From contig CM119263.1 in the NCBI GenBank assembly GCA_051294375.1, positions 1,352,510 through 1,416,509 of the forward strand: 64,000 bases of DNA, read 5' to 3'. The notes under the pieces were generated by a model. The model made no database searches. It saw only the letters and a program-made list of their open reading frames with translations, and was not told the DNA's origin. The DNA comes from Paraspadella gotoi (lineage: Eukaryota > Chaetognatha). This document shows, piece by piece, positions 13,176-21,642 of this stretch (positions are counted from its first letter, which is position 1; every line of letters starts with the position of its first letter). A program made the position numbers and the translations under genes.

Positions 13176-15116
13176 AATGAATCTTCTAGATCATTCCAGC
13201 GCCTTCTTCAAATCTCTCCCTCTTTTTTCTTCTGACGTCTTTGTTTTAAGTTCATTGAATAATTTATACTCTGCATCATGTAAGAAAATGTTTTAAAAAG
13301 AATATTTTTTTTGAACTTATTAGTATCATAATTCTTTTATCATAATTTTCAGCCCACAACGAACGTCCACAAACAGCTGGGGACACACCACCACCCGAAC
13401 CTCGCGCCGACGTCGTCTTCGGCGTCGATGTACCCAGGATTTCCCGCAGATGCTTCCCTATCAACAGAGTCGCGGGCGTCTGAAGCCGCTCGCCACGGCG
13501 GAGCTTCTTTCCCGGGCGCCGGACGTTCGGGCGTCGCCGATATTCACTCCTTAAAGAATCAGAGCCATGCCTCTCGGACCCTCCCCCCTCATTCGAGTCA
13601 CCTTTCAATGAACGTCCACCATGGCGTCAATCACTCTAATCCGTCAATACATGGGACCAATCCTCATCACAACAACGCGCGCCACCACGCCTCGCCGAAC
13701 CCCGAGCCTGCCCATCAGAACCACGGCCGCCACGCGACGCCGCACGCCAATTCTCGATCAACATCTGGGGCGCCGGCCGCCAATGCAATGGCACCGAACT
13801 CGACGCAGCGAAACAACACTTCGACGCCGTTCGCCACTCCCGTTCCGCCACCGACGTCCGCCTACGGAGGGAGAACCGCGGCGCCGCACATGCAGCTGCC
13901 TTCGAGCGGCGTGCCACTGCCTCAGTCGGGAAGCGGAAGCGGCGCCGTTCAGCCGCATTCGGGACGATCATCCAAGACGGAGCATCACTCGAAGAAGGAA
14001 GCGAGAGAGTCACAGCATCGGGCACGGACGTCCGTGACGCCCACCAACAACAACAACAGCAACAGCAGCAACAACAACCATCCATCGCACTCTAATCCTC
14101 CTTCTCAAATATCGAGCAGTCATGGCGCCGCATCGGTCGCCACCACCGGCGCCGGTTCGGCTCCGTCGTCCAAATCTAAATCCAAATCGAAGTCGAGTCG
14201 ATCGTCGAAGGGCGCTGCAGCCGCCGCGGCTGCTGCTGCAGCCGCCGCCGCCGCTGGGACCGTCGCTCCCGAGGTCGACGTTAATCTTGGTCACTCTATT
14301 TTCGAGTCCTCGAACAACCACTACTTTCCCAACCCCATGACCGGCGCCCTCTCGCCCTCGGGTCGTAACCTCCCAACTCCTCACGATGCCGTCCATTTTA
14401 ACAACTTTTACCCTAATCACAGTTCGACTCGCCCGCCTCCGCAGAATCCCAAATCCACGGTTTCCTTGCCCGACCATCTCTCTAGTCCTTTCAACCCTCA
14501 GGCGCTTTTCCCCGGCGCCCCTAGACCCGCCCACCACCATCAGAACGGCTTGCCCCAGGGTTTTCCCGGCATGCCCCCCGGCATTCATCCGAGTATGCAT
14601 CACCCGGGCGCGATGGGCCACCACCATCATCCTTCAGGCGCTGGGAACCCGCACAACCCCAACGCTCCGGCCCACCACCCTAACTTGTCTCATCTCAATG
14701 CCTTTTCGCAGTTCTTCCCTACCGATCAGACGCCGGATACTCTCTCGCCTATAAAATTCGCCCACGGGGGCGTGCCGCTGCCGCCGCATCACGCCGCCGA
14801 CGCCGCCGGAAATGCCGCTATGTTTTCCGCCGCCGCTGCCCACAACCGCGGTGGGTTCAACCCCAATGCCATGATAAACAGTCTGCTCAATGCGCACAAT
14901 CCGCACCACGCAGCCGCCGCCGCGGGATTCGGCGCCCCGACCGCCGACCACCGGGGACCGCCCAACATGGGTGCGCCGCCCCACATGAACGCACCGGCTC
15001 ATCACGTCAACTTTCCGGCACCGCACGGCGCGCATCATCATCATCCGGCGGCGCCGCCTTTCGCGCATTCCGGCGTCATGCCCTCGATAAATTTTCCAAT
15101 GCACGATACACATTGA
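3634..15116 (+). CDS. USF3: USF3-like bHLH transcription factor
   Basis: CDS join(3634-4016, 4138-4334, 4668-5523, 5665-7780, 9548-11944, 12229-12948, 13353-15116), 8433 nt, about 2810 residues; all junctions are GT..AG and in phase. The bHLH domain is near residues 129-189. Its basic region has ESERRRKDH, helix 1 ends at LPRSS, and helix 2 ends in YIAELERKNDE, matching the YITELKRQNDE of vertebrate USF3. A leucine-zipper-like coiled coil follows (about 196-221). The rest is predicted disordered: Lys-rich patches, polyproline, a QAHASS hexapeptide repeat (about 10880-10985), a GSGDG repeat, polyGln, His-rich stretches and a polyAla run (near 14211-14255). Paired SSYGSTENLM and SAYSAENLM motifs in exon 5 and aromatic FYSPF/YFPNP/FFPTD motifs near the C terminus resemble short conserved USF3 segments as I remember them. 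It is longer than human USF3 (about 2245). The ATG is the first in frame after the acceptor. A nuclear E-box-binding role is inferred from the family. Confidence 0.8.
8108..8900 (-). mobile_element. Hairpin-ended interspersed repeat, copy A
   Basis: Minus-orientation copy of a family seen at six other places in the window. From its 3' end it has a stem-loop (8115-8145, arms ATCTGCT/AGCAGAT), a GTCGGTCC segment, a short (GTCC)n run near 8553-8566, and two diverged copies of a unit of about 120 bp (8580-8890) containing TTTCGATGG and GAGTTTAAATGGAAAAAA. It matches copy E (53268-53810) over nearly its whole length in inverse order. About 270 bp between 8269 and 8535 is a separate foldback insertion. 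No coding capacity, so non-autonomous. Confidence 0.65.
8269..8535. mobile_element. Foldback element with 44-bp inverted arms
   Basis: Arms at 8309-8352 and 8480-8523 are complementary over 44 bp with one mismatch, around a spacer of about 127 bp that holds a CTCC-rich tract. Outer pieces (AGAAAGAGTTT and its complement) extend the symmetry. The right arm carries CTGATGA (8466-8472) and GAAAC (8492-8496), separated by 19 nt, which recalls the core of a hammerhead ribozyme. It lies inside interspersed repeat copy A, so it inserted later. Confidence 0.6.
13130..13177. repeat. (CT)n(CA)n microsatellite in a USF3 intron
   Basis: A CT dinucleotide run passing into a short CA run, between coding exons 6 and 7 of the USF3-like gene. 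Confidence 0.9.
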
Positions 15117-15984
15117 AGTGAAAGGAAGGAAGGATAACATTGGAGGGAATATTTCGCCAATTGTTTGGTGCGCGATAAAAAAAAAAAGGACAAAGTTTTT
15201 TTTGTCGATAACAAAAAAATTATGCCACAAGTGAAAAATAGATAACATTGCCCATTACCCAATACACCTAGAATCATGCTAAAGCACAAACTATAAACTT
15301 GGATTTTTAGGTGGATTTTCATCTTCCATGAATTCACTCATAATCTCACTAAACTGATTCCATCCAAGCTCTGAAATGAGCCGAGTTGTTCTATGATCTA
15401 TTTCATGCTACATATTTGATTTCAGTCAATAACACGGTGAAAAAAATAATGAACAAACGGAATGTGTTTGCCGTTGATGTTTGTTTATAATTTAGTTTTT
15501 GAAATGTTTTTTGTATTATGTGACAGGTGTGATAAAAAATGCAATTGTATTGTTGTCTTATTTTCCTAAATTATGAAAATTATTTGATAACTATGGGATC
15601 TAGGCTTAACTAAAAAAATGGTTAACTGGTGACAGTTACCTCGCAGAGACGTAGTTTATAGCCCTTCAGATTTTTGGGAATTAGTTGATTAGTTGAGAGG
15701 CGAAATATTGTTTATGGCCATTATTTATATTCGCTTCATATTAAAATTATAAAAAAGAAACATAAATTGTGCATGAATCTCTTTCCCTGCACAACTTTGG
15801 TACCCTACCACACTTTCAGTTTTTTTTTTTTTGTTTTTTTTTTCTTAATGAAATATCTAAGAAAGTGATTTATGATTACACAGGCTGATTTTTATATACA
15901 TACACAGGTCGCTTTGCGTCTGATAACGGTTTTTTTTTCTTTTCATTTTTTTCTATCTTCATAATTTTTTGTTTTATTTTGCAG
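15117..15984. other. 3' UTR of USF3-like gene and upstream part of UBC9
   Basis: AT-rich with no coding signal. The early part is presumably the USF3-like 3' UTR. The segment ends in a TTTTATTTTGCAG acceptor (ends 15984) that starts the exon with the UBC9 start codon, so an upstream UBC9 leader exon probably lies in this stretch but could not be identified. Confidence 0.5.
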
Positions 15985-16069
15985 ATTAAACATAAACGCA
16001 GCGGGTCGTAAGATCGATCGCTAGTGAACTTTTTATAAATTAAAGAATAAAAAGAGGAAATAGAGAAAA

Positions 16070-17147
16070 ATGTCAGGAATCGCGCTGGGCCGCTTGTCGG
16101 AAGAGAGAAAGGCTTGGAGGAAGGATCATCCCTTTGGATTCGTCGCGAAACCCAAAGTCAACGAAGACGGAACTCTCAACTTAATGCACTGGGAATGCGT
16201 CATTCCAGGTATGAATTAAATTTTGAAGAGACGTCATTTGCACAGGTGAGGTATATTGAGATAAGTTTTTTGTGGAATTTACAAGTGTATTTTTTAAATT
16301 TTTGCCAATATTTCGATTTACATAGACTGCCTTCATCAATGTAAATCGAAATATTGGCAAAAATTTTTAAAAAATGTACTTGTAAATCCCACAAAAAACT
16401 GCCTTATCTCAAGGTATGAATTTATTTTAATGTATTAAGATTATATCGTGATTATATCTTTGTGTGTATGTAATAATAATGAAGCATTTTAATGAATTTG
16501 CATTAACGCTCAGTCACTCCATTTTCGCGTCCTATCCATTATAAAATCTACATCCCAAACAATTGACGAATAAATCCATCGTTCAGGGAAAAAAGGGACC
16601 CTTTGGGAAGGCGGCCACTACAAACTCCGAATGCTCTTCAAAGACGACTTCCCTTCCAGTCCCCCGAAATGTCAATTCAATCCGCCGCTTTTTCACCCCA
16701 ACGTTTATCCTTCGGGTAAGAGATGGCGCTTTTTCTCTCATTTTCTTTCACTACATAACGTTTCCCCCTCTACTTCCTACGATTTTAGGAACCGTTTGTC
16801 TCTCTCTACTTGACGAGGAAAAGGATTGGCGGCCCGCCGTGACCATCAAGCAAATTCTACTGGGGATTCAGGTTAGCGGATTTGTTTCTGCCGTCTCATG
16901 ACTTGTTGGATTGATTTCTTTTCCGAATTATTCTGATGATTTAAATTTTAATCACAGAGTTTTGGAAACTTTTTTTCTGCAAATGCCGATTCTCATTTGC
17001 TCCATTCTCTTCCCCAAGGCGCTCCTCAACGAACCCAACGAGAAAGACCCGGCTCAGGCGGAAGCCTACACCATCTACCGGGAAAACAAGACCGAGTACG
17101 AGCGAAGGGTTCGAGCCGAGGCGGGCAAGCACCCGCCCAACGCGTGA
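16070..17147 (+). CDS. UBE2I: SUMO-conjugating enzyme UBC9
   Basis: CDS join(16070-16208, 16587-16715, 16789-16871, 17019-17147), 480 nt, 159 residues, one longer than human UBE2I. It opens with [20 protein letters not shown], near-identical to the animal UBC9 N terminus that binds SUMO. The UBC fold is complete: WEGG (53-56), the HPN motif at 83-85, catalytic Cys93 in SGTVCLSLL, and KDWRPA. The C-terminal helices ([12 protein letters not shown]) follow. UBC9 takes SUMO from the SAE1/SAE2 E1 as a thioester on Cys93 and passes it to substrate lysines, mainly in the nucleus. The start sits in the exon that begins at 15985 and matches the family start exactly. Intron 1 carries a foldback element. 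The gene converges on IQCK, with 717 bp between the two stop codons. Confidence 0.97.
16256..16412. mobile_element. Intronic foldback (hairpin) element in UBC9 intron 1
   Basis: Left arm 16256-16323 and right arm 16339-16412 are near-perfect reverse complements with a few gaps, around a 15-nt loop. The minus strand reads TGATGAAGG ... CGAAA, the motif also found in the foldback at 8269-8535. Near-direct repeats of AGGTATGAATT lie at the exon-1 donor (about 16207) and just after the right arm (about 16412), which could be a target-site duplication. MITE-like; no coding capacity. Confidence 0.65.
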
Positions 17148-17864
17148 ATCGCCCCCCTCGCGATCTTTGTCTCTCAATTCTATCTCTCTCTCTTTCCCTC
17201 ACCCCCCCTATTTCGTATCCATCTTTCGCAACTAATAGTGAATTTAAATATTTTGTTTCCCTTTTTTTTGAGTTAGTATTATTATTATTATATTATTATT
17301 ATGATTTCACACAGTTGGTGAAAAAAGTTAATATTCGATGTAATGACATTCCATTCCTTCTTTCGAAGAAGAAATAGTTGCTCGTTTAAAATTCGCTCTT
17401 TGTGTTTCTTGAGGTCTCCCCCGGGACATGTACCAAATTTAGGCTTCTTTTTTATTTTGAAAAAAAAAATTAACAAGGCCCCGAGACTGACAATACTTTT
17501 CGTAATTTGACAACGTCTTACGTTTTCGCTTCTTTTTATAATCCAAATATTCGTGTGTACTATTGTGTACATAATTCGCGATTTGAAATACAGCCGAGTT
17601 GAAAATAATGTATATTTCATGGCTAGTTTAAATTTCAAAATAGGAATCATTTCAGCTTGCTAGATAATGAGTAATACTAATCTATTTCTTTATTTCTCTT
17701 TAGTTTATTTGCTTTAAAAATACATTTCCCATCGACACTGAAACAATCGATGCCACCCCGTATGCTTTTCGTAAATTTTATGGCAATTAGACAATATTCA
17801 ATGACTATAAACAACAATAAATAAGGATTTAAGGATAAGCGACGAAAATCATTTGTAAACCAAA
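17148..17864. other. Convergent 3' UTRs of UBC9 and IQCK
   Basis: Only UTR and intergenic sequence separates the two stop codons. A plus-strand AATAAA for UBC9 lies near 17817, and a minus-strand signal (TTTATT on the plus strand) lies near 17692. If both are used, the two mRNAs overlap tail to tail. Confidence 0.5.
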
Positions 17865-19361
17865 TCAATGCTTAAGCATGGACGACGAAAGGAAACTGTA
17901 TTCTCCGTCGTCTCCCTCGCCCGAGTCTTCGGACGGAGCGCTTCGTCCATCGTTGAGCCCCTGATTTCGCCAAAAGTTTGACATCTTGTTCCTAACGTCT
18001 TGGTTCATTTCGTTCCACTCTCTCTGCCACGTTCGTAGCGACGCCACTTCCGGTTCTTTTCTTACCAAAAATCCTCGCCAGTGAGACTGAATGATCGTCG
18101 CCGCCTTCAGTCGAGGGCAACAAGAAATAAGATGGTATTTTTTTTGTCTGGACTCGTAACAAAAAAGTGAATTGAACTCTGATCGAAATTCCGTCCACTT
18201 GCGGGGACTTTCTTATTATTATTTTTACATTTTTTCAAATTTTGAATCGATCAATCTCCGTCAAACACTCGTCAGTCATTTTAGCTGATAAAAAAATAAA
18301 AAGAGCAGGCATCAAAAGGAATCTCTCTCCACCTGCTCGTCGGAAAGAAGGAGCGAAAGCGGAAGAGCTTCTCGCGGATGATCGGCTGAAAATTCTTTGC
18401 AGAACGGAATTTCCAAGACGCTCAATGGTTGAACCTTAATCGGGAAAAAGATATTGTCAAAAGTCTGACCCATCCGACCCACCCAAATAATAAAAAAGTC
18501 ACCATTCGTTGAGGATGTCTCGGGTTGTTGTTAAAGAGCCATTCGGTGAGAAAGTCGCAGGCGTTGAACTTAGTCCGTTTGCGTTGGAAACATCGCTCCC
18601 TCCTTGCCTGAAACAGCATCTCTCTCAGTCCCGGAAGGAGCACAGGAAAGAGTAGTCGTTGCATGTATTCTTTAGATGAGCACTTTGCTGGGTCCTCTGC
18701 TGGGGTGAAAGATAAGTAACGTGACTTTTTGCCTCTAGTTTGCAGATGTTAAACAATTTCGCGAAGAAACTACTTTTTCACAAGGTATCCTAGACTTACC
18801 TTTAAAAAGAGTCGTAGTCTCGATGTCATTTGTTCGCTCCAACTCTTCGTCTATGAAGGCGTGGCCGACCGAAGCCGGATGTCCTTTCGCTGGGTCGAAC
18901 TCGCTCGTCACGTCCACGTCCACATTATTGATCTAAAAAAGTTATTAGTTGATCGTCTCGTTTAGTCCTTGTTTATTTTACTAAGTTTCATTTTCACAAT
19001 GAACTCGCATTCCCCTTGAATGTCTGTTCTTCAAGGTTCCTACAAGTTACCTTCGCGAAAAGTTTTCCGTAAAAGACGGGCGTGACGATCGCTGGGTTAA
19101 AGTCGACAATTTCGGGAGCATCATATTTAGAAAAAGGGGAACTATCTTCTTTCTCTTTTCGACAAATGTCATCCCAAATGCTCGGTTCAGGAAATTTGAC
19201 GAATAATTGCGATGGTTTTGTTTTTTCGCTCATTTTCGTTTTAGATGATATTCGAAACCACTGAAAATGTGCCACTACAGACTAATATTTAAGTTCTCAT
19301 CATTTTCGTATTTCCAACTTACAAATTCGCTTGGATCGGAACCAGCGTCGTCAGTTTCCAT
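17865..19361 (-). CDS. IQCK: IQ motif-containing protein K
   Basis: CDS complement join(17865-18104, 18333-18434, 18503-18699, 18800-18932, 19051-19260, 19323-19361), 921 nt, 306 residues (human 287). The first 13 residues come from a small exon whose GTAAGT donor joins in phase to WFRISS. The most telling block is the third-last exon: FPVLLPG, then ERCFQRKRTKFNACDFLTEW, which is almost the human IQCK sequence. PLSLLLSDEQ precedes the last exon, which opens with the single IQ motif AATIIQSHWRGFLVRK (about 228-243), a calmodulin-binding signature. The N-terminal SIWDDICRKE and SSPF segments also align. IQCK function is poorly defined; the family is associated with ciliated and sperm cells. An acidic Ser-rich tail ends in SSMLKH. 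Confidence 0.93.
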
Positions 19362-19961
19362 TAGTAACCGTCAACCTGCTCTTTTGTCCTTTTCTGTCTT
19401 TTTCTGTCTTTTTCTGTTTTATGTCGCGGTAGCACATTTTGTCTGTATGCCTGTTTGAGGTTAATGTGTTTAAGCCGGAAGTGTTAAAATAAGTTTTTGA
19501 AAAGCGTCTCTGATCAGTGATCACCAGTTAGCAGAGTTTTTGCTGTTGTCTCTCCTTTAATTTAAAGTTTATATAAATCGACTTTCCATTGTAATTTTTT
19601 TTATTTCGTGTCTTAAATAATAAAATAAAACAATTACTTTTAAACGCCTTTTATGAGAATCTCATTTTGATTATTTAAAATTAAAAATAAAGTAAACATA
19701 GTACAATTTGTTTTTCATAGGCAAATAAATTTTGAAGTTAACATTGGTAAGTATTTTCTGGTATATAAATATAAACGGGTTATATATAAATGTAAACAAA
19801 CGGTATATAAATATAAACAGGTTAAACTGTGTTGCTTGTGGCAAAATTTTAAATCGAGCAAATAAATGGCAAGATCATCTTTAAAAAGGCAAAACATTTT
19901 TGCGCAGTGAGTTATAATATACTAAGTAGTTTTAAGGTAAAAATAAAGCACAAATTGGGAT
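19362..19961. other. Intergenic, AT-rich
   Basis: IQCK leader and promoter side followed by AT-rich DNA with a short tandem TATAAATATAAACRGGTTA repeat near 19758-19825. No gene recognised. Confidence 0.5.
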
Positions 19962-20213
19962 TCATCTCTGTCTACACTTGACGTAAATTAAGCATGCCAG
20001 TAAAACGAAAACAACAAAAACAGCGACCGACGCTACGACGATAAATCCAGTGGCGGCACCGGCGCCGATGTCGATGTTACGGCAAGTGCGTCCGCTGCAA
20101 TCCGGACCCATGTATTTTTTCAACAGTTCGTCCATATCCTCTTTGATTTTTCGTCTTCTTTCTTCATACGATAAAGTTGAATTTGATTGCGATTCCTGAG
20201 GACATTCGATCAT
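19962..20213 (-). CDS. Small single-pass membrane protein, 83 residues, unknown
   Basis: A single open exon. Residues 1-46 are polar with a charged, probably helical segment (YEERRRKIKEDMDELLKKY). A CSGRTC pair of cysteines follows, then a Gly/Ala/Val-rich membrane span (about 54-78) and a short cytosolic-looking tail YVKCRQR. With no signal peptide, a type III or tail-anchored-like topology is likely. Codons are GC-richer than the flanks (GTGGCGGCACCGGCG region on the plus strand), which argues for real coding. I do not recognise a family. An internal CAG about 18 nt after the ATG could be an acceptor, so this may be the last exon of a longer gene. A repeat begins about 20 bp upstream. Confidence 0.45.
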   Translation of the reverse strand: MIECPQESQSNSTLSYEERRRKIKEDMDELLKKYMGPDCSGRTCRNIDIGAGAATGFIVVASVAVFVVFVLLACLIYVKCRQR

Positions 20214-20227
20214 TATTATAGATTTAG

Positions 20228-20360
20228 TAGTAAACCACCAAAGTCAGGGGCAAGATAGCTTATTTATTAAATTGCGGCGACGACAACAACAACGAAAAAT
20301 TTTTATATTGGTTGTACCAATTTTATAAAATTCAGCTCCTTGAATTTTGATGCTGGGTGG
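20228..20360 (+). repeat. Partial copy of the TTGGTACAACCAATATA repeat family
   Basis: Contains CCACCAAAGTCAGGGGCAAG ATAGCTTATTTATTAAA and TATATTGGTTGTACCAATTT, both shared with the copies at 20463-21310, 23826-23906 and 47640-47815. It is interrupted by a short CGACAACAAC run. Confidence 0.6.
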
Positions 20361-20462
20361 AGTACAATATAGTATTCCCCGATCTAATACTTCAGGGAGT
20401 GGTCTTTTCATACAATTGAAACATTCTTTGAAACATTATACCACTTCATTGATAGGGAAGCC

Positions 20463-21310
20463 AGGTATTCTGGGAGTGAATTAACGAGACTGTGAGAGAG
20501 TCTTGATTGAAAGCTTGCAGGGACCTGCTATGTCATTATCTTGTAAGAGTGATGGAGGCCTTAAACTACCTAAGCCTGTCCAAAGTCAGGGGCAAGATAG
20601 TATGGTGGACTAAAATCCACCAACCGTTCATCAGCGGCCATTGGTGCCGGAGGCAAGTCATTCGCCTCCCAACCCAAAGGTCCGGGGTTCTAGCCCGGTG
20701 GTCGTCTGGCAGTTAAGAGGGACGGGGCACTTAACCCGCCTGTAACTCGGTGTTACAGCCTGATCCGAAGCTCAGGGACTGCTTATATTGAACGGTTCTG
20801 TCACTAACTCATAACAATAATTACTGTCTCTTCATTGGTGAGCTCGACTTCCGAACACAACACCAGCAACACTTTCAGGCGACATGCCTCAACCTGGCGA
20901 TGCACTTTCCGCCCAAAACACATCAGGCGACATGCCTCAACTTGGTGACGAACTTTCCACCAACAACAACAATTCACTGAAGAGACGCAACAGACTTCTC
21001 CCTACGGGAGGGGGGATGTATGGTGGACTAAAATCCACCAACCGTTCATCAGCGGCCATTGGTGCCGGAGGCAAGTCATTCGCCTCCCAACCCAAAGGTC
21101 CGGGGTTCTAGCCCGGTGGTCGTCTGGCAGTTAAGAGGGACGGGGCGCTTAACCCGCCTGTAACTCGGTGTTACAGCCTGATCCGAAGCTCAGGGACTGC
21201 TTATATTGAACGGTTCTGTCACTAACTCATAACAATAATTACTGTCTCTTCAATAGCTTATTTATTATATGAATGAATAATTTTTATATTGGTTGTACCA
21301 ATTTCATATA
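20463..21310 (+). repeat. Interspersed repeat split by the TRIM insertion
   Basis: The left half (20463-20600: GAGACTGTGAGAGAGTCTTG ... GGGGCAAGATAG) and right half (21253-21310: ATAGCTTATTTATTA ... GGTTGTACCAATTTCAT) are contiguous in the uninterrupted copy at 47640-47815 on the other strand. That comparison proves the intervening 652 bp is an insertion. Confidence 0.75.
20601..21252 (+). mobile_element. TRIM-like LTR element with Pol III-like LTR
   Basis: Two direct terminal repeats of exactly 234 bp (20601-20834 and 21019-21252) differ by one base seen (A at 20729, G at 21147). They flank a 184-bp internal segment. A 4-bp target duplication ATAG borders the element. Straight after the 5' repeat comes TTGGTGAGCTCGAC, whose TGG would match a tRNA 3' CCA (primer binding site). 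Straight before the 3' repeat is a purine run, GGGAGGGGGGA-like (21006-21016), as in a polypurine tract. The internal segment holds two diverged copies of a unit of about 54 bp and no gag or pol. Each terminal repeat contains a tRNA-like stretch with a B box, GGTTCTAGCCC (20686-20696 and 21104-21114). Low divergence implies a recent insertion that needed proteins supplied in trans. Confidence 0.8.
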
Positions 21311-21642
21311 AATTATTAAGTATTCGGGCACAAATAAGCGTTTGTTGTGCGAATTTTTTGTATGTGACCAATACAGAATAAAAGACTGCTATTACGTTCT
21401 GGATTCTACTCTGTTAAATTACCATAATATATAATTTTGTATTTCACTGTTACTAATTTTGAAATTGCCGTTTTTAAGCCAAAGTTTTTCTTTAGGTTTT
21501 AGTCATCTTTTCCAACTTGTTTAAAAGGTAATACTGGATAAAATATGTTTTGGGCAGACTTGAACTGAGTGCTCAGACAAATGGACATCGCCAGACTTGT
21601 CAGACTCGGGCGCCGATCTCCTCACCTCGCAACCACCAAGAC

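Noticed and set aside
13636-15248. Long antisense and alternate-frame ORFs over USF3 exon 7
   Set aside because: Shadows of a GC-rich, low-complexity coding exon in the plus frame.
20601-21252. Two independent SINE insertions
   Set aside because: Equal 234-bp length, near-identity, the purine tract, the primer-site candidate and one target duplication around the pair fit a single LTR-type insertion better.
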